64,000 nt of DNA from assembly GCF_050908995.1 (NCBI RefSeq), contig NC_135130.1:8053001-8117000 (forward strand), read 5' to 3'. Shown here in pieces: positions 36,428 to 47,900 of the stretch. Position 1 is the first letter of the stretch, and every line of letters starts with the position of its first letter. Made by a program: the position numbers and the translations under genes. This DNA is from Andrena cerasifolii (taxonomy: Eukaryota; Arthropoda; Insecta; Hymenoptera; Andrenidae). The notes under the pieces were generated by a model that was given only the letters and a program-made list of their open reading frames with translations, searched no databases and had not been told where the DNA came from.

Positions 36428-39400
36428 ATGAACTTCGAGGGCGGTCGTCATTGCAAAATCATTCGGTCGATAGGTGTGCCGCTGGGTCTGTGGCCTTATC
36501 GCTGCACGATTCTTGGCAAAATCAACGGTGCTTTCGCTGTAATAATTATCGTTCTCTGCATAGTCGCGCAGGTACCAATTTCTCATTCTTTTTTTTTTTG
36601 GTTCTTTCGAGTTAAATCCGCATTACTTGCTCGTTGCTTCAGATATTCAATCGAGATGACACTGACATTATTCGGATCGTTGAATTTCAGATATTGAGTT
36701 CAGAATACTTGCTTGCTGTATCCTAAGTTTCATTTGTCTTCTCTTTTTATTAAAATTCAATTGCTAGCATTCCCCAGTTGCGCAACGATTTATCAGGTAC
36801 GTTTAAAGGCTCCCCTAAAGCTGCGCGAATATCCGCGCCGCGGATCAGATAAGGCAGCAGTTTTCTTTTTTATACGTGGTGGCTTGTGGGTAGTGTTCTC
36901 TGGTCCGCGGCGGATCCGCTCCGCGCGGCGAAATTCGCGTCGGTTTGGGGGAGCCTTAAAGGAGTGTTCAATAGCGGAGGATATTTGCAGCTGGCAGTGT
37001 TTACCACGCACGAGTTCAGTGGGGATCTGTTTTTTAAGTGCGTCACTGGTATGGTACCGTGTATAGTCTACATATTGAAGTACTTCATTTTTATGTGGAA
37101 TATGGACCAGGTATGCTTTTCTAGATCCTCTAAGTAAACGACTGCATTGGGATGCTTAAATTAAAATTAGAAGAATACCGGCATGTGGTATGAAAAGAAA
37201 TTCATTCCACAAGATCGGTTCGAATCTAATTAACACGTGAACACCGGTAACTCGAAAATTCGATTTTTTTTTTATTAAGTTCCGCAGGCTTGCAGGGAAT
37301 CGCAATAGAAGTGCGGGGCAAATTTTATTTTCAGCTACTTGTTTATTCTTCGGGGTGGAAACACTTCTCAAAGGTTAATATGCACCTTACTATTATCCTG
37401 TATATCTTGGAATTTATAAGAGATAAAAAAAAATTTAATATGAGAATTTAAAGGTTTTTTATGGTATATGAAACTGTGCAATGAAATTGTTTGATATTTG
37501 TAGTTGAAAAAAGGAAACGTTCCCCGCCGCAAACAATTAAATTTTAAGAATTAAAACAGTTGCATTTTAATTTCAACAACTTTTTTTATATCTACTGTGC
37601 TTTTGGAGACATACAGGAAAATAGTAGTGCGCACATTAACCTTTAAGCGGATTTTCAACCGCAAAAACCAAAAAGTAGCGGAAAGTAAAAATTGTCTGAC
37701 ATTTCTATTGAATCTCCCTACGAACCTGCAATGTCGGAGGGAAAAAATCAGAATTTTTGGCTTATCCAAGTTCCGTTGTAAGTTGCATTTGTCCCAGCAC
37801 AGTGTTTGATAATTATCCCTTTTTTGGGCAAATAGAGACACTTGAATTAATTTACACAGAATCATCCAGGTAAAGTACGCTTTCGAGTGGATCCAATGCG
37901 ACTATGATTCATTGACGAACGAGAGGGAGCTTCGATTCGTAGAAAAGTTTGCTGACCAAGCAACAACCATAGTCAAGTCCATCTTGTGTGAGTATCGACA
38001 TTATTTGCTGCCTAGCTAACTACCGCAAGGGTAAACATTGAGAGCCATTTCTGGTAGAGAAATTACGAATAAAGTAGTTTCCTTAACCCTTTCACGACGG
38101 CGATGCTAGCTGCCTACATGCATATTGCATATATATATTTATATTTTGGAATCGTTTCATGGACGTCGAATATATCCGACGCTAGGCGGGAAAGGGTTAA
38201 AGTTAGACGAGTCCTCAAAGAAATGAAAACCCGTGCGGTTAAAAAAAGACCCGGGGTCGTAATAGAGGCAGCAGTTTCAGACTCTAGAGCAATAACCACA
38301 ACCATATTGTGTTTACCTCTCAAGTACAGTTTATTTGTCAAATATGAGTCTATTGTTCCAGATTGTTTGACGTTTATATTCTTACCTCTCGGCTTCCCGT
38401 TCCTGGCGGTACTCTTCAATATAGAGACGCCTGTTAATCAGTCTCGCTCGGTGCTAATTCCCTTCAAAGTCGAGCACTTCGTCGATCAAGATCGATACTT
38501 CTACTGGATCATGTTTCACATCGACGCTACCACGGTCCTGGGTGTTTTCATCCTGTTAGTCACAGAGTCTACATTCGTACATTTCACCACGCACGCGTGC
38601 GGATTACTCGAAATTGTCGGGTAATGAATTTTAATCACAAATTCTTAGAAATGTTGCAAACGACCGGTAGTTATATTTTCGCAAGGAATTGCCGTTGTTG
38701 TAACGAAACCAAGTGGTCAGCGAGACCACTAGGTTCTATTACTTCCATTGCAACTTAATCCGTTGCAATATTTAGGGTGCACGGCAGCTGGTTGTAGAAA
38801 AAGAAATTGATGATTCTACGTAACAACATATGACGAAAATGAAGAGTAAGTTTTTTAGTTATTAACGTTTTAAGAGTTAGTTTGGGGCGCCTGGGACAGG
38901 GCCACTCGGCAGTCAGGGCTGCGCGTAGTTGCCAAAGGCCCCGCTGCGACATGCGCGCCACTAGCCGCCGAGTTGCCAAAGGCCCCGCTGCGACATGCGC
39001 GCCACTCGCCGCCGAGTTGCCACCCTCCAGGCGCCCCAGTGCTGCATCTTTAAACATTAATAACAGCAAACCGAGGCCCCCACCGCAATTTCACTACTCT
39101 TCATTTTCGTCTTATATTGTCGCGTAGAATCGCTCACTTCATTTCCTTCTACCTGTTACCAGTCACCTTGTATATTTATGCATATTCAGGGTGAAAATAA
39201 TCGCATATTTATAGAGATCGCATGGAACGGGTGTTCGAAAGTAGTGCTCCATCTGCTCTTTGTGGTAAGACGTATTTGTCGATGAATGGTCAACTAGTAG
39301 CCGCGATTAAACTGCATCAACGCGTACTCGAGTGGGTATAGCTTGCTTTAAAATCGAAAAGAAGTGTTTTGAAGCAATTTGACAAAAATCTTAATATTTG

Positions 39401-40310
39401 TTAAAGGTTCATTGAATACTTGAATTCCACCTTCTTGACACATTACTGCGTACTAATTCTTATCGGTCTGGTTACATTCGCCGTGAACCTGTATACCGTG
39501 AGTAATATATTTATGCAAACGATTCTCGTGAACACTAGGTTGCCGAGGAGATTCTCTGCGAAGTAATATAAAAAGGAATTTTGATTTTCTTCCTAGTAGC
39601 TTTTGTCCCACGAAAAATTGAACACCTTCGACGTGTTTGTCGCGAAGAAACGATAGAATTTACAGCAACCTAGTGTGTACGGCATGCGCACAGCGTTCAT
39701 TTTGTTAAAGGAAAAATATGTCGAGTAACTCTTGTTCATTATTCCCCGTCGCTAGCTGGCCAGAGCAATGTTGCTGAAGAAAATCACTGCCGAAATGTTA
39801 ACTGCTTTGTCAGTGGTCACGATTCAATTCTTTTACTTGGGCTGTGGCAATTACGTTAGCCAGATTCTCTTAGACAAGGGGAATGAACTATTCATGAACA
39901 CGTGAGTACTAGTATTAATCCCCCTTCTCAATACTCGCTGTGACTATTTATTACTAAATTTTTAAAAATTGTATTTCCTCTTATATTGGAAATCAGTAAT
40001 GTTGAAGTAGTAGTTGTTAGACAGTTTGGTACTAGAAAGTCTTATAAATAATACCATAGATACTACGCAAAATGGCACGAAGCACCTGTGCCGGTACAAA
40101 AGATGTTGCTGTACATTCGACAAAGAAGCATGGATCCTGCTGGCCTGGAGTTTGGTGGCCTTTACACTGGTTCACTCGAATTCTTATCCAAGGTAAACGT
40201 TTTACAAGCAACAGTAGTTTAGGAAAGAGGAAGAACAAGGCTCGATCTTTTACTTTCAGCTAGTGAACGCATCGATGTCGTATTTCACGGTACTCTACTC
40301 TATGACTTAA
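36428..40310 (+). CDS. Odorant receptor OR-C (7tm_6 family)
   Basis: Exons at 36428-36571, 36991-37110, 37870-37987, 38362-38620, 39215-39331, 39407-39497, 39756-39901, 40060-40192 and 40260-40310 give 392 residues in one frame. The product should be a tuning odorant receptor working with Orco. It is more diverged than the A/B pair: exon 4 reads YCLTFIFLPLGFPFLAVLFN where A/B have a different segment, and the last residues are YFTVLYSMT rather than YSTA. The HACGLLEIVG end of exon 4 and the PVQKMLLYIRQRS helix in exon 8 are kept. Three MITEs lie in introns 1, 3 and 4, each outside the splice sites, though the intron 1 element ends only 34 bp before exon 2. Intact on sequence alone. Confidence 0.93.
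36807..36956. mobile_element. TAA-flanked MITE in OR-C intron 1 (150 bp)
   Basis: Ends AGGCTCCCCTAAA and TTTGGGGGAGCCT, flanked by TAA on both sides (36804-36806 and 36957-36959). OR-B has the uninterrupted GGTTAAAGGAG at the paralogous place. Unusually GC-rich inside, with CCGCGCCGCGGATC and GATCCGCTCCGCG arms. The TAA duplication suggests PIF/Harbinger. Confidence 0.85.
38087..38196. mobile_element. piggyBac-type MITE in OR-C intron 3 (110 bp)
   Basis: Ends CCCTTTC and GAAAGGG with exact TTAA on both sides (38083-38086 and 38197-38200). Related in end sequence to the 23.0-kb copy. Non-coding. Confidence 0.8.
38774..39170. mobile_element. MITE family M1 in OR-C intron 4
   Basis: It starts 154 bp after exon 4, as in OR-A. 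It has the family arms (GATTCTACG, GACGAAAATGAAGAGTA, TTAGTTATTAACGTTT). The central hairpin carries an extra direct duplication of about 47 bp containing CCAAAGGCCCCGCTGCGACA. The right end lies 44 bp before exon 5. Confidence 0.85.
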
Positions 40311-40869
40311 CATTGCGATTGGAAGGAAGCTCCGTCACTTTTAGTTGACACTTAATATATTTATGATATATTATTAAACCACTACTGTATTGACTGTAAT
40401 TGATTCAGGTAGGCAATGCAGACTGACTGCTCCTTTCTTACGGTTTATATTTACCATTGTCACTATAGATATAAAGTTTTCTTAAGCCCCTTCCTTTCAA
40501 ATTCTCAACGAAAATGTTGAGCTTGTATATTTAATAGAAATGATAAACGAAAATTTCATTCAGAGTCATAATATTGTCCACGCAAAAAGCACTAGCTCTG
40601 AAACGCTGCAATTAACTAGCTCGCCTGGTTGCACTTGTCGCAGTACCTGAAACAGAAGAAATTTGAATTTAAATTAATTGTCCCAAACTAAACACAATCG
40701 TATTATAATTGCAACAACTCAATTGACACAGGTATCCGAAGATAGCAAATGATTGGTAAAAAACCGAATAAGTGTAACAATATGATTGTTAGAACATTAG
40801 AACTTATATTGCAATCACACACGTGTAATTATTTTTACAAGATACGCATATTATCAATTTTAACTAACA

Positions 40870-41332
40870 TACTACTCGCACTTGGACGTTCATTTACAAA
40901 GCGGACTACAAATGCGGAGAGAAGCTAAAACGCGTCCGTTCACCATGAAAGTCGGCGCAACAATGCAACGTATTCTCAACCATCGATCGGTTGTTGGCTC
41001 CTCTACGCGTGCGTAAAAACCCCCTCGGGTAAAACTTCCCATAAAAGCCACGATAATCGAGCACCGTCACGCGTATCGCGCGAATTTCCGTAATACTCGA
41101 CCCCTACGCACTGTCTATCTTTAAACCACAGGTGATATTCTCCCCTTTTCTCTTTGGGCAAACGAAAATTACCTCCGATGTTGCGAACTTTGCCTCCGAC
41201 GTTGAATTTCTCGCCAGCTTGAGTGACAATCGTAAACCGAAAATACAGGAAATATAGAATAATATGAAAACCCGAGGGAAAGCTCGGTAGAAATAATGTA
41301 CCTCCGCGCAGTCTTGTATCGCACGGGGAAAG
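40870..41332 (+). promoter_or_regulatory. OR-D upstream block
   Basis: Shares the conserved block with a CATAAAAG box at 41040-41047, 293 bp before the ATG, followed by the ATAATCGAGCACCGTCACGC segment. Regulatory role inferred. Confidence 0.55.
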
Positions 41333-44300
41333 ATGAACTTCGAGGGCGGTCGTCATTGTAAAATCATTCGATCGATGGGTGTGCTACTCGGTCTCTGGCC
41401 TTATGGATGCACAATTCTTCACAAAATTAACGGTGCTATCGCTGCAACAATCATTCTTCTCTACATGGTCGTGCAGGTAGTCTCCAAATTTTCGTTGCGG
41501 GTTTCTTTTATTCGTTCGACCTGGAATGCCAGCAGCTGCTTTCAGCCCGACTTACCCGTTGCTTTAGATATCGAATTCGAATTGTAATCGAGATGTCACT
41601 GATATCATTGAGATCGTTGAATTTAAGATATTGAATTCGGAATCCTTAGTTGCTGTATCGTACTTTTCACTTCTGTCCTCTCATTTTATAAAATTTAATC
41701 GCGTTTAAAAAAATGGTGAATAACAGGGGATACTTGCAGCTAACAGTGTTTATCACGCATGAGTTTAGTGTGGATCTGTTTCTTATGGCCGCGATTGGTA
41801 TTGGTCCGCCTATGGTCGTCCTTGTGAAGTATCTCTTTTTCATGTGCAATATGGAGCAGGTATGGTTTTCTAGATTCACTTAACGACGTGACTGCACCGC
41901 GATACATAGAATTGAAACAGCACTGGCATGTGGTATAAAAGAAAATCATTTCATAGGGTCGAATTGAATTTAATTAACACGGGGATTTCGGTGACTCGAA
42001 AGTTCGATTTATTTTTAATCTGTGCATACTTGGTAAGGAATCTAAATAGAAGTGTGAGGCAATTTTTATTTTCTGCTGCTTGTTGATTCTTCAGGTCGGA
42101 AACACTTTTTAAAGGTTAATGTGTACTTTCCTATTTTCTTGTATACCCTGCAAACTATAGTAGATATAAAATATTGGTAATACGATTATTTAATGGTTTT
42201 TTATGCTGTGCGAAACGTAGCAAAGAAATTCTTTGAATCTTGACTTTAAATAAGGAACAGTTCCCCACCACAAACAATTGAATAACTTGGAGGGTCGGTT
42301 TTATAAAGCAAAGAGAATTATTACCTAAATTTCAATTTCAATATTTTTTTATATCTAGAATGATTTTCAAGCAGAGACCATAACTGTTGTAACCTAAATT
42401 TTAAAAGTCATGAAATAAGAGTTGATATCTTTCTTTAAATGGTTTTGGTTTGAATAACCGTTATTGTCGACGGAAATATTTTTTGGTCACTAATAATCAC
42501 TATCGATGACCAGAATTTTTGTCTCGGTTACGAATAACCATTATCGATGATATTTTTATTGGTTACCTGCATTGTTAGGAAAGAATTTGGGAAAAAGAAG
42601 AGTTAGGGTTATCAAAGTTCCTTTGTAAGTTGCATTATCCCTAGCACAGTGTTTTAAAAGTATCCCCATTTTACGCAAATAGAGACACTTTAATACATTT
42701 ACGCAGAATCATCCAGGTAAAGTACATCTTCGAGTGGGTCCAAAGCGACTATGATTCATTGTCGAACGAGAGGGAGCTTCGATTGATAGAAAAGTTTGCT
42801 GACAGAGGACTAATCATAAGCAAGTCCATCTTGTGTGAGTATCGAAAGTATTTACCGCTTAACTAACTGTCGTAAGGGTAAATGCTGCGTGCTATTTCTT
42901 GCAGAGAAGTTACGAAATTAAGTATTTCCTTTAAGTTCGAAAAGTCCACAAAGAGGTGAAAACGCGGGCAGGTAAAAAAGACACGGGGGTGTAGTAGAGA
43001 TAACAGTTTCGGACTGTACATCATATAACCAGATTATAATTTAGTTTATCTCTTAACTGCACTTTATTAGTCACATTTCCATTGTTGCAGATTGTTCGCT
43101 GCTTGTAATCATATTAATTGGATCACCGGTCCTGTCGGAATTCTTCAAGACAGAGGCACCCTTTAATCAGTCTCGTATGGTGCTATTGCCCGTCAACGTT
43201 GAGTACTTCGTTGATCAAGACCGATACATATACTGGATCGCATTGCACTGCGACACGGCCATGCTCCTGGGTGCTATCATCGTGTTTGTCACAGAGTCTA
43301 CATTCGTACATTTCACCACGCACGCGTGCGGATTACTCGAGATTGTCGGGTAATGAATTTTAATCACAATATTCTTAGAAATGTTGCAAACCGCCGATAG
43401 TTATATTTTCGCAAGGAATTGCCGTCGTTGTAACGAAACCAAGTGGTCAGCGAGACCACTAGGTTCTATCACTTCTATTGCCACTTGATCCGGTAAGACA
43501 TGTAGGGTGGACAGCAACAGGTAGTAGAAAAGGAAACGCATGATTCCACGTGACAAAATCTGCCGAAAATCAAGATAAGGAAATTACCCTGGAGGCTTCG
43601 ATTTTTAGTTATTAATGTTTAAAGATTTGGTTAGCGGTGCCTGGAGCATGGCACCCCGGCGGTCAGGGTTGCGTACAGTCCCTGTCGAATGCCTCATGGC
43701 CCCACGCGCGCCGCTGATCGCCGAGTTGCCATACTTCAGGTGCCCCAGTCCGAAGTATTTAAACATTAATAACTAAAAAACGGAGCCTTCGCTGCAATAC
43801 GGTTACTCTGCATTTTCGTCTTTATTTGTCACGTGGAATCGTCCACTCCATTTTGACTACCTCTTGGCGACCACCCTACGTATGTACGTATATCCAGAGG
43901 GAATATATTCGCACATTTATAGCGATCGAGTGGAACGGGTGTTGGAAAATAGTATTTTAAATGTTCTTCATGATAAAGCGTATTTGGCGATACATGGTCA
44001 ACTAGTAACAACCATTACACTGCATCAACGAATACTCAAGTGGGTATAGCATGCTTCAAAAGCAAAAACCGTGTTCTGGAGCGATTTGACAAAAATCTTA
44101 AATTAATTAAAGGTTCATTGAATGCTTGAATACCTCCATGCTCACACATTATTGCATACTGATTGCTATCGGGGTGGTTTCGTTAAGTATGAACCTCTAC
44201 ATCGTGAGTATTATATTCATGCAAATGATTCTCGTGAACACTAGGTTGCTAAAGAGATTCTCTCGATTTGATTTCTTGTTGAATGCGAAGTAAAATAAAA

Positions 44301-45421
44301 AGGATACGCTTCGTCCATGCAAAGGTGCCTGGGAGTAACGCTTGATCTTATTCACTGTCGCTAGCTGGCCAAAGCAATGCTGCTGATGAAAGTCATTGTC
44401 GAAATGACAATTGCAGTAACATGGATCGTAATTTACTTCTTTTACATGGGCTGTGGTAACTACATTGCCCAGATGCTGTTAGACAAGGGCAATGATCTGT
44501 TCGTGAAAACGTGAGTGCTACTAGTATTCACCCTCGTTATCAGTAGACGGTGTGGCTATTCGGTATTAATTTTTTGAAAATTGTTTTTTTTTTATATATT
44601 GGAAATCAGTGATATTGAAAAGCGGCAGTTTTTAGAGTTTACTGCTCGAAAGTTTTATAAATAATGGGGTAAACCAACCAGTGATTGACCGCATACCAGT
44701 GAATGATCATTAGGCAAAGAAATGTCAATTATAAATTGAAACATTATTATAGGTTTATGAATGGCGTGTAGTTGCACCTTTAATATCCTATATTTTTAGT
44801 TACGCGTATTAAACAAACATTGATAAGTACAAATCTTTATTAAAAGTATGCAGTCATTTACTGGGCTTCTACACGTTTTGCATTTTATAATTTTTTTTTT
44901 TAATTACGATAAGAATAAGTAATTATTTGTATAGAAATTTCAAGAAAAATAAATTTAAATGCAATTTCCACAGTTTTTGTTGTTATGTATAAATATATTC
45001 AAGTGTTAATATTAGAATTACAAGTGTTAATATTAATATAATATTATAGCGTCATTATTCAAGTGTCTCTAAGGTCCATAGATTCAACAATTCGGTTATT
45101 CACTGGTTGGTTTACCCTACTCGAATCTGTTCATACCGAAAAATGTAGGGATACTGTTTGCAATCTGCAGATACAACGCAAGATGGCACGACGCACCCCT
45201 GCCAGTACAAAAGATGTTGCAGTTCATTCGGCAGAGAAGCATGCTACCTACTGCCCTCGTGTTTGGTGGCCTTTACATTGGTTCATTCGAATTCTTTTCT
45301 AAGGTAAACGGTTTACAAGCTACAGCAGATCAGGGACGAGAAAGAACAAAACGCGACCTTTTACTTTCAGCTAGTGAACGTATCGATGTCGTATTTCACG
45401 GTACTCTACTCTACGGCTTAA
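41333..45421 (+). CDS. Odorant receptor OR-D (7tm_6 family)
   Basis: Exons at 41333-41476, 41740-41859, 42717-42834, 43091-43349, 43923-44039, 44113-44203, 44365-44510, 45171-45303 and 45371-45421 give 392 residues in one frame. Expected role is a ligand-specific odorant receptor partnered by Orco. It keeps the MNFEGGRHCKIIRSMGV start, the HACGLLEIVG exon 4 end and the SYFTVLYSTA C terminus. Exon 2 (LTVFITHEFSVDLFLMAAIG) and exon 4 (YCSLLVIILIGSPVLSEFF) differ clearly from A/B and share more with OR-C. Exon 6 is nearly identical to OR-A, which hints at gene conversion between non-adjacent genes. Introns 4 and 7 carry MITEs; the intron 7 element ends 53 bp before exon 8. It is the last gene of the array. 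Confidence 0.93.
43504..43878. mobile_element. MITE family M1 in OR-D intron 4
   Basis: It starts 155 bp after exon 4. Ends AGGGTGGxC and its complement GACCACCCT are clear here. It has the family words GATTCCACGTGACAAA and TTTGTCACGTGGAATC and the GC-rich hairpin. The right end is 44 bp before exon 5. Confidence 0.85.
44667..45117. mobile_element. TIR element in OR-D intron 7 (about 450 bp)
   Basis: Ends GGGTAAACCAACCAGTGA and, inverted, TCACTGGTTGGTTTACCC. Paralogous introns lack it. The interior is strongly AT-rich and non-coding. Target duplication could not be fixed. Confidence 0.8.
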
Positions 45422-45746
45422 CATTTCTATCGACAGGAAGATTTGTCACGTTTGGTTGGCACGTAGATACAAGATATTTAATATGAGTTGTAAAATGATT
45501 GTCTTAACTGTAACTGATTCAGCTAAAGAATGCATACAGACTTTTACTTTCTTATAATTGTGGAGTGGAAGTAAGTGGGGCTTTCTGTGGCAATTTGAAG
45601 AAAATTGCGATTGTAATTGGTTACTGCTCTAACAAGAGACACTAACACTATTCCTACCGACACTTCACGTAGACTTATCCCTACCGCGACCGGTCAAATG
45701 ACCGGTGTTTAGCACAACTTATATTTTTTAATATAGAATGAAGATA

Positions 45747-46217
45747 CAGTATTTCCTCGTTAACGGCTCGCTCGTCGAGACCGGCGTTGAGCCCTTATCG
45801 TGAGCAGAGCCCTAATTCCGAGTGTTCGTTTCTCGCTTCTTTCTGGCCGAAGGGGGGAGCGAGATGGAACACTGCGTGCGCGGCAAGCGTGCGCGATGGT
45901 CGCAAGCGCTTAACGTGAGCACGAAACCGCTTCGCAAAATCTTGACGCAGGCCCGGTTCACGGTAAGCGCTTGCGAGCATCGCGCACGCCCGTCGCGCAC
46001 GCAAAGGACAGAGTGTCAGGCGTCCGAAAGACGGAGCGAGACAAAACATCAACGCGTCGTCTTTCTCGTACCGTCCTCGCTCGCTTTCAGTGCCTCTCAC
46101 TCGCTCTCGTTTCATCTCGTTCTCGCCTTCGCCGGACAAGAGGGAGACAGAAGTGGTGGGGATAGCGAAAAGTCCGTATCGTGTACACCAAACCGAGCCC
46201 GTAACGAGGAAATACTG
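45747..46217. mobile_element. Tc1/mariner-type MITE (471 bp)
   Basis: Starts CAGTATTTCCTCGTTA and ends TAACGAGGAAATACTG, flanked by TA on both sides (45745-45746 and 46218-46219), as expected for Tc1/mariner. Interior is GC-rich with GCGCACGC and CTCGCTC-like words. Open frames on both strands inside it (up to 132 codons) show no transposase domain. Confidence 0.85.
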
Positions 46218-46219
46218 TA

Positions 46220-46942
46220 ATAGAGAATTTGACAGTATAAAAATATAGTTTCTTTTATTCAGAAGTGTATCATGTACATACGTATATTTGAGGAGAAGTC
46301 GTGAAGTTTAAAGGCGATTCAATTACGTTGTATACAGGAAATTCTAATCGAAATTTTAAAAACAGTTATTTGACCGGACGTGGTAGGAGTAGTGTTAAAA
46401 TACACATCATTTTCTAATTTCAATTTTGCACCTACCCTAACGGTGTCCGATATATTGCGCAAAATACATTTTCCACCCTCAATTTTGAGGGCTATTTTCA
46501 CTCCCCACATGCGGACAATAGTTGATAAAAAATATGCGTCGAATATTTTTTACTATTCTACGAATTTGCAAAGTTTTATCAAACTCGGCGCGTGGCATTT
46601 AAGTGATGTCCCCTGTTATCGCGTTTCATAAACTTAGACCTTGTAACACGTTCTTCAATTAAATTGTTTAATGTTATTTTATTTTTTCATAAAAAACACT
46701 TTTTACAAGAGTGTAGAAACACGATTAAAATATCAAATTCATCACTGATACAGTTAACTGTAAATTCATTTACATATTTTTATTTCAAAATATATGTTTT
46801 GGCACATAGAGCCCTAATTACTTTCAGCCTACAATTTGTATTTATCATTGTCTCTATATAAAACTTTTTATGGAAGATATATAATATGATTTTAATATTA
46901 AGATTTTAACTTTTAACAAATCTCTACTTTCTTTCTATACAT
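46220..46942. other. Intergenic, no gene recognised
   Basis: AT-rich sequence downstream of the OR array. Short frames only. Confidence 0.5.
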
Positions 46943-46944
46943 AT

Positions 46945-47140
46945 GTGGGATCGGGAACCCCCAGAATAAAAGGGAGTCAGGACTAAAAGAACAGTGAGAG
47001 TCGGCGTAGCCGTGGTGGCAAACGCGACTGATCAGCACGCGGGCGGCTCGGGTTCGATCCCCGAGCAAAAAAACAACAAACTCTCTTTCTCCGTGGTTCC
47101 CGAAAGCGTAGAAATTACTACACCTATTTATTACCTACAC
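46945..47140 (+). mobile_element. tRNA-like SINE (copy 2)
   Basis: Same layout as 9657-9845: a 5' part GGGATCGGG...ATAAAAGGGAGTC, a tRNA-like core with GGCGTAGCCGTGG (A-box-like, about 47003) and GGTTCGATCCC (B box, about 47051), then GGTTCCCGAAA...CGTAGAAATT...CCTATTTAT. The cores of the two copies differ more than the flanks. Confidence 0.7.
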
Positions 47141-47399
47141 ATAAACATTCCCTTCCCCATTCTTGATAAAAATATTCAACATGTATATTTAATAATTGAA
47201 ATTTAAACTTACCTATGCTGCAGCCTTCAAACGCCAGTCGATTCTTCCTCAGCATATTCCACTGATTCTAATTACGAAACTAATTTTTCACTACCAACAA
47301 TTAAAAAAGTAGTAAAACAAAAGAATATTAAAACCGACCGAAGATATTATTCTCGAATAAACAGGACTGACTCTAATCTCGCGATTTAAAAATTACTAA

Positions 47400-47600
47400 T
47401 TTAGAGTCACGATATCTTGCACGCATAAAGCAAAAAGCCACTGACTCTAAAAACCGCATTGCGCGCGGTCACAATTAATTAACTATCACCTCCGGTTACA
47501 TTGGTCGCAGCACCTGCGACAGAAGATATTCGAATCTGAAATAATTGTCCCAAACAAAATACAATCGTATTATAATTGAGACAGCTCACTCGAAACATGT
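47400..47600. repeat. Duplicated OR-array downstream sequence
   Basis: Matches the sequence after OR-C (40560-40760), including AATTGTCCCAAAC and ACAATCGTATTATAATTG. It marks the 3' edge of the tandem duplication unit. No further receptor exon follows it. Confidence 0.65.
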
Positions 47601-47626
47601 ATCCAAAATATATAAAAAAAAATTAT

Positions 47627-47900
47627 GATAAACGATTTTACTAGAAATGCACTAAAAACTAAAAAATTATTCTTTTCTTGTACCTACTACAATTTCGAGG
47701 GTGATATGTGACTTGAAATAAAATCATACAAACTGTGATTATCCTTTTTCCTTACAATTGATTTGAACAATTCTACTGGATAATCCCAGAGTTTGTATGA
47801 TGTTATTTAAAGTCACATATCACCATCAAAATTGTAGTACTAGAAAAGAATTATTTTTTAGTTTGCAGTGCATTATTAGTAAAATCGTTTGACATACATT
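47627..47900. mobile_element. Hairpin MITE-like element (about 270 bp)
   Basis: The two halves are reverse complements with few differences: arms include AACGATTTTACTA, AATTATTCTTTTCT, GTGATATGTGACTT and ATCATACAAACT. Non-coding, no assigned superfamily. Confidence 0.75.

Noticed and set aside
45795..46220. Coding frames of 114 and 132 codons
   Set aside because: They lie inside the TA-flanked CAGTATTTCC element on opposite strands and show no transposase features.
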